DNA from: Leptospira sp. 96542
GTDB taxonomy: Bacteria > Spirochaetota > Leptospiria > Leptospirales > Leptospiraceae
Assembly (NCBI GenBank): GCA_029310945.1
Contig: JARJFC010000001.1
Span: 1-64,000, forward strand
Direction of reading: 5' to 3'
Length of the DNA stretch: 64,000 nt
Shown here: positions 58,154 through 64,000 of the stretch, piece after piece
Layout of the letters: each line of letters begins with the position of its first letter
Numbering within the stretch: the first letter of the stretch is position 1
Notes under the pieces: generated by a model
The model's input: only the letters and a program-made list of their open reading frames with translations
The model's database searches: none
What the model was told of the DNA's origin: nothing
Position numbers and translations under genes: made by a program

Positions 58154-58438
58154 TTAAACCGCCGGTTTTGCCTTGGGAACGATCCCTACGTATTTTTTTG
58201 GTTCGATGGATTGGATGTCACCACCGTGGTCTTTGATGGCCACTTTCAAACCTTTTTTACGGAGAGTTCGTAAGGCACGAGTGGAGATCTTAACGCGAAC
58301 CCAACGGTTCTCATCTTCCAAAAAGATTTTCTTTGTGATCACATTCACTTTCCAGATACGACGATTTTTTTTATGAGAATGGGCAACATTGTTCCCCGCA
58401 GTCGTTCCCTTTCCAGTTACTACACATCTTCTAGCCAT
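58154..58438 (-). CDS. rpmB: 50S ribosomal protein L28
   Basis: A 94-aa large-subunit protein. The N-terminus [20 protein letters not shown] and [14 protein letters not shown] are characteristic; the zinc-site cysteine pair is absent, so this is the C-minus form. It lies between the LOG gene (17 bp upstream) and nth (8 bp downstream) on the minus strand. Confidence 0.96.
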   Translation of the reverse strand: MARRCVVTGKGTTAGNNVAHSHKKNRRIWKVNVITKKIFLEDENRWVRVKISTRALRTLRKKGLKVAIKDHGGDIQSIEPKKYVGIVPKAKPAV

Positions 58439-58455
58439 AATATTTACCTGTTTCG

Positions 58456-59220
58456 CTATGTTTTTGTACCGTGAGATGGGGTCAATTCGAAACGGGAGTT
58501 TTTTCGGAAGAATTGGATTGCCTCTTCAGGGTCATCGGCAAAACCAAACAATTCCAGGTCTCCATCGGAAATAAGACCCATTTCTGCCAATTTTTGAAAA
58601 TTCACAACGGATGTCCAAAATTCCTTTCCATACAAGAGGATGGGGATTTTGGATTTTTTTCCAGTTTGTACCAAAGTCAATGTTTCAAACAATTCATCGA
58701 AGGTTCCAAACCCACCAGGAAATGCCACAATCCCCCGACAATGTTTCATGAACCAGAGTTTGCGCATAAAAAAATAATGGAATTCAAATGATAAATCCAG
58801 ATCTGCATAAGGATTCACATGTTGTTCCTTCGGAAGGACGATATTGAGCGCAATCGACCTTCCCCCTGCCTCTTTGGCGCCTCGGTTCCCTGCTTCCATG
58901 ATCCCAGGTCCACCACCTGTGCAAATATGGAGATTGATACTGGGATTGGATTTTCGGATTTCGCCCGCCCAAAGGGTCGTGAGCCTCGCAAATTCTGCCG
59001 CTTCGAGATAGTATTTACGGAGGGATTTTAAATTCGGATTTTCCAAATTGGAATTTGTTTCTGGGGATGGGATCCTTGCCGAACCAAACACGACGATGGT
59101 ATCTGTGATGTTTTGATCGAGAAGTTCTGTTTTGGGGTGGAGGTATTCCGATAGAATGCGGATGGGGCCTGCATCCTTCCCCCATAAAAAATCTTTATTT
59201 TCAAACGCTAAATCTGTCAT
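58456..59220 (-). CDS. LOG-family Rossmann-fold protein (lysine-decarboxylase-like)
   Basis: A 254-aa member of the LOG/TIGR00730 family, related to enzymes that release free cytokinin bases from nucleotides by phosphoribohydrolase action. Signature motifs are [14 protein letters not shown] and [20 protein letters not shown]. The ATG at 59220 follows AAAGAGCAGA. The longer frame to 59310 would run across the divergent plus-strand gene start. The physiological substrate in a spirochaete is unknown. First gene before rpmB and nth. Confidence 0.88.
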   Translation of the reverse strand: MTDLAFENKDFLWGKDAGPIRILSEYLHPKTELLDQNITDTIVVFGSARIPSPETNSNLENPNLKSLRKYYLEAAEFARLTTLWAGEIRKSNPSINLHICTGGGPGIMEAGNRGAKEAGGRSIALNIVLPKEQHVNPYADLDLSFEFHYFFMRKLWFMKHCRGIVAFPGGFGTFDELFETLTLVQTGKKSKIPILLYGKEFWTSVVNFQKLAEMGLISDGDLELFGFADDPEEAIQFFRKNSRFELTPSHGTKT

Positions 59221-59253
59221 TCTGCTCTTTAGATCGACCAACTGGTAAAAAAA

Positions 59254-60075
59254 ATGCGGAAATTCCCAAAAACCATACCCATCGAATTGGAATACGACCA
59301 CCTCTCGCAAACAGAGACAAAAACAATGACCATGCTAAAAGATTGGGAAAATAGACGTACACCATTCCTTGGGGAGATCGGAATGGATTGGGAAACCTCA
59401 CCCTTACCATTGCTACACTCACGGTGTACCATTTTCATCCAGAAACAATTGGGTATTTTTTCTCGGATCTTATTTGGTTTTTTTCCCCATTGGTACGAGA
59501 ATCTTGAAAAAACCAAAATCAAAACCCAAATCGACCGAGAGCTTGGCACAAACATAGATCCAACTTCTCCCAAAATCAAGTTTTGGAAGGTTGCAAAAAA
59601 GATTTATTTATGGAACGTCACAGAGTTTAGAGCGAATCTAAACCACAAAGACCCAATCTCCATCGATGGGGTGGAAGCTCTCAATTTTAACGATCATTGG
59701 AAACTTCATATCCGACTTGGTTTTTTAGATCGAATCGAGTATTTGTTTTCTGTACGCAAATTCAACCATCCCTGTCCAAAACTCGCAGAATGTTACATTC
59801 TTAGAAAAGAAAATTTAAAAACTGGATACGGCGAAAGTATATACCAATTTGTTGGTTTTCTTTTTGAAAGACAGGAAGATGAATATCTATTAGAATATTA
59901 TGGTATACTACAAAAACTCCCAAAAAACTTCAGAGAACAAATACCAGCAGATATTTGGAGTTTACTAAGATACCCTGTCGAATTAAAATCTGTACTTTAC
60001 CTTACTACGGAAACTAATTTAAAATTTAGGCCTGTCGACCTGGTTTCCACTTCTTCGCTAGATCATCCAAAATGA
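59254..60075 (+). CDS. protein of unknown function
   Basis: A 273-aa soluble protein with no recognised family. Visible features are a basic N-terminus, a PLLHSRCTIFIQKQLGIFSR segment and a Tyr/Phe-rich C-terminal third (GESIYQFVGFLFERQEDEYL). No signal peptide is apparent. It is divergent from the LOG gene (33 bp apart), and its last 50 bp overlap the small helix-turn-helix gene on the opposite strand. Confidence 0.65.
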   Translation: MRKFPKTIPIELEYDHLSQTETKTMTMLKDWENRRTPFLGEIGMDWETSPLPLLHSRCTIFIQKQLGIFSRILFGFFPHWYENLEKTKIKTQIDRELGTNIDPTSPKIKFWKVAKKIYLWNVTEFRANLNHKDPISIDGVEALNFNDHWKLHIRLGFLDRIEYLFSVRKFNHPCPKLAECYILRKENLKTGYGESIYQFVGFLFERQEDEYLLEYYGILQKLPKNFREQIPADIWSLLRYPVELKSVLYLTTETNLKFRPVDLVSTSSLDHPK

Positions 60076-60235
60076 TAAAACGAGAATTTTTTCCAATGAC
60101 TACTTCATTGATTTTTTGATCTTGTAAGGCTCGGTAAACAGAAGTTCTGCTAGTATTCTTTTTCTCAGCAAAATATTTTATCTCGAGTAAACTTTTACTG
60201 ATCTGTTTACATGTGTTTACAAGTTTGTTTGACAT
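60026..60235 (-). CDS. small helix-turn-helix DNA-binding protein
   Basis: A 69-aa protein with an excisionase/MerR-like or Fis-like helix-turn-helix: ISKSLLEIKYFAEKKNTSRT and SVYRALQDQKINEVVIGKNS, then a short beta hairpin (SRFIIL). It has no sensory domain. Such proteins act as stand-alone regulators, recombination directionality factors or addiction components; no integrase, toxin or phage gene is near. The 3' 50 bp overlap the convergent gene of unknown function. Confidence 0.72.
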   Translation of the reverse strand: MSNKLVNTCKQISKSLLEIKYFAEKKNTSRTSVYRALQDQKINEVVIGKNSRFIILDDLAKKWKPGRQA

Positions 60236-60279
60236 TGCCTAACCTCGTATACTTAGACAGTTTGTTCGCTATTCTGTTT

Positions 60280-61191
60280 TCAAAAACAATGCAATCGTAT
60301 CAAAAATTCTATTTTTTTTTCTTCATTTGGCATTAGCACATTAGGATTTCCACCAGTAAAATGCAAAAAATTTCCAGTACCTGTCATTGGTTCAATCGCA
60401 ATTGATTTTCTATCTTGTGGTGTATATATTTGATAATATTCACCACCTTGTATGATCAATGTTTCTTTACGATTCATCGACATGAGTCCAATAAAACTTG
60501 TAGATTCGCCCGCTTTTTTGTACAAATCGTCCAAATTTTTTCCATTCAAGGTTTCTTCTGTAATAAAATAAAGTGAGTCAGTATTCACTCGCTCTGGGAG
60601 AAGATAATCACCTAACTTAATTTTATAAAATCCAGAACCAAATAAAAACAAATCATCAATACGATTGTCATCATTCCATCGAAAATAAGGATGAATCCCC
60701 AAGGCAAAGGGAAATTCATCGTTTGAATTATTTTTTAATTTGTATTGGATGATGAGTTCATTCTCATGCAGAACATAACACTCTCTGATTTGGATTTTGG
60801 AGAGTAAACTTCCTTTCCAAGATTCAGGTATTTCGATGGAAAATTCTGCATAAGATTCCGTGTCGGAAAGAATTTCTTTTTCGATAAAACGAGGGAGATT
60901 GTGGTACAATCCATGTAGCGATATTCCATTGCCATCGGTCAGCCAGTGGGTACTCGGATAGAATGGTTCTCTTGCCCAAGGATTTGGTTCCAAACGGTTC
61001 ACCCAAGGAAACATCAAAAAAGAACCAGAGGCAAAAAATGGATCCGGGGCTTTGTGTCCAGCCACTACAGAAATTGGTTTTCCATCCACAGGAGAAGCGA
61101 GCACTAAGCCAAGCCATTGCCCACCTGCGGAAGGATGGATCTCAAAACAGGCTGTTTTTGTTTTTAATTTGTACAACGATGATGCCCCCAA
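60280..61191 (-). CDS. aldose 1-epimerase family protein
   Basis: A 303-aa beta-sandwich enzyme of the galactose mutarotase superfamily, interconverting alpha and beta anomers of sugars or sugar phosphates. Visible segments are MFPWVNRLEPNPW, ISLHGLYHNLPRF with the histidine of the catalytic site, GIHPYFRW with the second histidine, and the late glutamate in KSIAIEPMTGTGNFLHF. The frame opens with TTG at 61191; another TTG at 61176 is possible. Divergent from sppA by about 40 bp. Confidence 0.85.
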   Translation of the reverse strand: MGASSLYKLKTKTACFEIHPSAGGQWLGLVLASPVDGKPISVVAGHKAPDPFFASGSFLMFPWVNRLEPNPWAREPFYPSTHWLTDGNGISLHGLYHNLPRFIEKEILSDTESYAEFSIEIPESWKGSLLSKIQIRECYVLHENELIIQYKLKNNSNDEFPFALGIHPYFRWNDDNRIDDLFLFGSGFYKIKLGDYLLPERVNTDSLYFITEETLNGKNLDDLYKKAGESTSFIGLMSMNRKETLIIQGGEYYQIYTPQDRKSIAIEPMTGTGNFLHFTGGNPNVLMPNEEKKIEFLIRLHCF

Positions 61192-61232
61192 AAATGATTG
61201 AATCCATAGTTTGTGATCTTAGAAAGGTTTCT

Positions 61233-62234
61233 ATGCCATTCAAAAAATTGTCTCTGCTCTTTTTCAGTCTTTTATCCCTCATCTTCACAACCCAATTTTG
61301 TTTGGTTGTTGGGAATACCCTAAGTCCTTTCCCCACAGGGGGAAAACCTGATTTTGAGGAAAAACTCATTGGAGGATCTGATAGAGACAAAATCCTCATC
61401 CTCTCCATCGAAGGAACGATTTCTGATGAATCAAAGGAATCCTTCTTTGGTCAGTCCACAGAATCCATGGTGGCAAGGATCAAAGAATCCTTAAAGTATG
61501 CAGAAAGAGACCCAGATGTCAAGGGAGTCATTTTAAAAATCAACTCTCCTGGTGGGACTGTCACTGCAAGTGACATCATTTACCAAGAAATTTTAAAGTT
61601 TCGGGCAAAAAAACAAATTCCAGTGTTTGCAGGATTTATGGATACAGCTGCGAGTGGAGCTTATTACATTGCGATGGCAACAGATGCCATTGGTGCTCAC
61701 CCAACAACCGTTACTGGATCGGTAGGGGTTATACTTTCTGGATTTAACGTAAAAGAAGGTTTGGATAAAATTGGTGTTAAGGATCAGTCCATCACTTCAG
61801 GGGCAAACAAAGCCATTGGATCTCCGCTGACAGAAATGAGCCCAGAACAACGAAAAATTTTACAATCCATAGTAGACAATTTATTCCAACGATTTTTCCA
61901 AGTGGTAAAACGAGGACGTCCCGACGTTTCCGAATCCAAACTCAAAGAAATTTGTGATGGAAGGGTTTTCACAGCAGAACAGGCCAAAAAAGATGGAATG
62001 ATTGATTTTATCGGTTACTTCGATGACTTCATCATCCAACTCATGAGCCACCCCAAATATGCGGGTGAACGTAAGGGCAATCCACGGATCATCACTTACC
62101 AAAGAGGCAAAGGCCGAGTGGAAAATATTTACCAAACCAAGGATCAAAATTTACAATTTTTCCAAAATGGACTTGTTGATAAATTTTTAGGAACTGGATC
62201 CAATGCAAAATTTTTATATCTTTGGGATCTATAA
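61233..62234 (+). CDS. sppA: signal peptide peptidase SppA (S49 serine peptidase)
   Basis: Membrane-bound protease degrading cleaved signal peptides. The 333 aa correspond to a short, single-domain SppA. An N-terminal anchor (LSLLFFSLLSLIFTTQFC) is followed by the S49 core, with the catalytic serine in MDTAASGAYYIAMATD, the lysine in the following conserved block (QSITSGANKAIGSPL) and GRVFTAEQAKKDGMID. The ATG at 61233 follows AGAAAGG. The longer frame from 60963 would run through the divergent epimerase gene. The MBOAT gene follows after 16 bp. Confidence 0.92.
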   Translation: MPFKKLSLLFFSLLSLIFTTQFCLVVGNTLSPFPTGGKPDFEEKLIGGSDRDKILILSIEGTISDESKESFFGQSTESMVARIKESLKYAERDPDVKGVILKINSPGGTVTASDIIYQEILKFRAKKQIPVFAGFMDTAASGAYYIAMATDAIGAHPTTVTGSVGVILSGFNVKEGLDKIGVKDQSITSGANKAIGSPLTEMSPEQRKILQSIVDNLFQRFFQVVKRGRPDVSESKLKEICDGRVFTAEQAKKDGMIDFIGYFDDFIIQLMSHPKYAGERKGNPRIITYQRGKGRVENIYQTKDQNLQFFQNGLVDKFLGTGSNAKFLYLWDL

Positions 62235-62250
62235 TTAGGCCAACGCAAAA

Positions 62251-63678
62251 ATGCTCTTTAACTCAATACCGTATTTACTTTTATTTTCGTTTACCTATTT
62301 AATTTATTGGAACATACCACAAAAAGGAAGAAAACCTCTTTTACTCGTTTCTTCCATTTTATTTTATGCCTTTTTTAGTTTTCCATTTTTGTTTCATTTT
62401 CTTGCCGTAGTTGTTATCAATTACTGGTTTAGCCAATGGATCTTTCAAAAAAAAGAAAATGGAAAACCATACCAATCAATCCTCACAACCATCATAATTT
62501 TGAATGTAATCAATTTAGCTTTTTTTAAATATTTCTACTTTGTCACCGATTCAATTTATGCCATCACAGGATACACGGATTTAAAATCTCTTTCTGAGTC
62601 ATGGAGTATCTTTTTACCACTGGCCATCAGTTTTTATACATTCCAAATCATTGCGGTGCAGGTGGACATCCACAGAGGCATCATCACCAAAAGAATTGGG
62701 TTTATCGACTACACTCTTTTCATTTTATTTTTTCCCCAATTGATTGCAGGACCAATCATGCGATCGGATAATTTTTTACCACAAATGGATCGTCCCACCA
62801 TTGATGATGACAAAATGAAAAAGGGGCTTTTTCTCATCCTTGGTGGACTCTTCAAAAAAGTGGTCATTGCCGAAAACATTGCCCCTATCATCGCACCCAT
62901 TTTTATGGATCCGGGCAAATACGATAGTTTTTCGTTGTTTTTTTCTGCCCTATCCTTTGCCGTACAAGTGTACTGCGATTTTTCGGGTTATACGGACATG
63001 GCTCGTGGTTCCGCCAATCTCCTTGGGTATGAAATCCCCGAAAATTTTAAAGGGCCATTTTTGTCCCAATCCTTCCGTGAACTTTGGAGTAAATGGCATG
63101 TGACCCTTTCCTCATGGCTTAGGGATTATTTGTACATTCCCCTTGGCGGGAGCAAAGGATCTGTTTTTCGTTCCAATTTGAATATGTTCATCACCATGTG
63201 TTTGGGCGGGCTTTGGCACGGTGCCAATTGGGCCTTTGTTGCCTGGGGTGCCTACTTGGGAGCCTTTCTTTGGGTCGAACGTTCCATCTACTTATACCGA
63301 GGTAAAAAAAAGTTACTCCCAGACACAATGCCCCTTGTGGGTTTTGTGCGTGCCGTTGTGATTTTCGTCATATTTGCTTTTTCTGGAGTGTTCTTCCGGG
63401 CAGCTGCCAGGGGAGACGAATCGATGAATGTAGCATACGAAATTTTTAAAGGGGTTCTCACATTCCGTAATACTGGTGACACACTTTCCCGTGTGGATGA
63501 ACTCCCCCTCTTTATCGTTTTGGGCATTCTATTCAATTGGTTCCAACACTCCGACTTTGTGTACACAAAACTAAAACCAATCCAAAACATTTTATTACCA
63601 ATCCTCGCAGTGGCCATGTTGTTACTCCTCGGAATTTTTGGTGATGGCGGACAAGATTTTATCTACTTCCAATTTTAA
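62251..63678 (+). CDS. MBOAT-family O-acyltransferase (AlgI-like)
   Basis: A 475-aa polytopic membrane enzyme that transfers acyl groups, usually acetyl, to a polysaccharide or peptidoglycan. It resembles AlgI/DltB: FFPQLIAGPIMR, DFSGYTDMARGSANLLGYEI, SFRELWSKWHVTLSSWLRDY and GGLWHGANWAFVAWG with the catalytic histidine. MBOAT proteins often act with a periplasmic SGNH/AlgX-type partner; the next gene encodes a lipoprotein that could be one, but it is cut off. The gene follows sppA by 16 bp and its 3' end overlaps the next gene by 35 bp. Confidence 0.94.
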   Translation: MLFNSIPYLLLFSFTYLIYWNIPQKGRKPLLLVSSILFYAFFSFPFLFHFLAVVVINYWFSQWIFQKKENGKPYQSILTTIIILNVINLAFFKYFYFVTDSIYAITGYTDLKSLSESWSIFLPLAISFYTFQIIAVQVDIHRGIITKRIGFIDYTLFILFFPQLIAGPIMRSDNFLPQMDRPTIDDDKMKKGLFLILGGLFKKVVIAENIAPIIAPIFMDPGKYDSFSLFFSALSFAVQVYCDFSGYTDMARGSANLLGYEIPENFKGPFLSQSFRELWSKWHVTLSSWLRDYLYIPLGGSKGSVFRSNLNMFITMCLGGLWHGANWAFVAWGAYLGAFLWVERSIYLYRGKKKLLPDTMPLVGFVRAVVIFVIFAFSGVFFRAAARGDESMNVAYEIFKGVLTFRNTGDTLSRVDELPLFIVLGILFNWFQHSDFVYTKLKPIQNILLPILAVAMLLLLGIFGDGGQDFIYFQF

Positions 63679-64000
63679 TTCCAATACAAAACAGAACACA
63701 ACCCGAAATCTTTTGGTTTTTGGGTTGTTTGCAATTTTACATTGTACACCCAAAGTACAGTGGATTCGTTCCCTCCCAGAAACTTTCATTCGTGATACAA
63801 ATTTGCCAAAAGGATTGTATCTGAGACCGACGGAAAAAAAATCCCCCATTGGTTCCAAAACATATAGTCTCGACTGGAAGGAAGAAATCCAAATTTTTTC
63901 CAACGGAACCTTTGAAAAAACATGGGTAGAATGGAAAAAAACTGAATCGAAAAGTTCCGCCAAACAGGCTATAGGTTTTGGTATTTGGGTAAAATCAGGA
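63644..64000 (+). CDS. lipoprotein, 5' part only (runs off the window)
   Basis: An open frame from ATG at 63644 to the end of the window, 119 codons with no stop. It has an N-terminal polar stretch of about 25 residues, then the hydrophobic core LLVFGLFAILH and a lipobox Cys near residue 36. The mature part is basic and beta-rich (YSLDWKEEIQIFSNGTFEKT). The first 35 bp overlap the MBOAT gene. The length and family cannot be judged because the gene is truncated here. Confidence 0.75.
   Translation, partial: MADKILSTSNFNSNTKQNTTRNLLVFGLFAILHCTPKVQWIRSLPETFIRDTNLPKGLYLRPTEKKSPIGSKTYSLDWKEEIQIFSNGTFEKTWVEWKKTESKSSAKQAIGFGIWVKSG

Noticed and set aside
60963..61232. Longer N-terminus for SppA
   Set aside because: The upstream frame is the antisense of the aldose epimerase coding sequence; the hydrophobic anchor begins right after the ATG at 61233.

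Overview
The window looks like a chromosomal contig from Leptospira, probably a saprophytic or low-virulence species. The composition is AT-rich, the 16S rRNA gene stands alone, and the gene set fits the genus: DapL-type lysine synthesis, Mqo, a sucB-lpd-sucA block, bactofilin, FapA, 7TMR-DISM phosphatases and many small lipoproteins. The genus call is an inference from gene content and 16S fragments, not from a database comparison. No prophage, insertion sequence, CRISPR array or tRNA was seen.

Layout. 1-129 is GC-rich DNA that reads as a piece of a proteobacterial flagellar (FliD-like) gene. It is joined abruptly to the 5' part of a minus-strand 16S rRNA gene (130-343), most likely an assembly chimera at the contig end. 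344-3.6 kb holds the rRNA leader, a putative outer-membrane protein and a chemoreceptor. 3.7-7.7 kb holds a metallophosphoesterase, malate:quinone oxidoreductase (mqo) and an OmpA-like protein. 7.8-10.5 kb is a three-gene operon (FAD oxidoreductase, ECF41-type sigma factor, small conserved protein) with a good match to the ECF41 promoter in front. 10.5-19.4 kb holds a lipoprotein hydrolase, a GAF-GAF-PP2C phosphatase, a 1121-aa protein of unknown function, a MATE exporter and a 70-aa helix-hairpin-helix-like protein.

19.6-22.8 kb is the most unusual locus. A RecA/Rad51-fold protein with a ruined P-loop, an 80-aa protein and a family-B DNA polymerase with a degenerate exonuclease domain lie in one operon, behind a promoter whose -10 box sits in a 23-bp palindrome. 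The layout parallels the ImuA-ImuB-DnaE2 mutasome but uses a PolB enzyme.

22.8-29.6 kb holds a lipoprotein, gamma-carbonic anhydrase and the 2-oxoglutarate dehydrogenase complex genes. 29.6-35.3 kb is a minus-strand operon-like run (two proteins of unknown function, bactofilin, PdxA, a membrane protein, a sugar aminotransferase, a membrane-anchored protein). 35.4-45.4 kb is a plus-strand run: lytic transglycosylase, citrate synthase, 7TM-PP2C phosphatase, two RNA methyltransferases, a glycosyltransferase-like protein and FapA. 45.4-54.8 kb is mostly minus strand: lipoprotein, STAS protein, an unlisted 63-aa gene, an IscU-like/pentapeptide fusion, L31, Rho, a Fis-type regulator with a histone-like tail, two secreted proteins of unknown function, DapL, a DUF2203 protein and PyrB. 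54.8-64 kb holds a thioesterase, UbiX/UbiA, Nth, L28, a LOG protein, an aldose epimerase, SppA, an MBOAT acyltransferase and a lipoprotein cut by the window end.

Themes. Citrate synthase, the 2-oxoglutarate dehydrogenase genes and Mqo are all here but dispersed. Partner-switching signalling is represented by two SpoIIE-type phosphatases and one STAS antagonist. Several convergent gene pairs overlap at their 3' ends.
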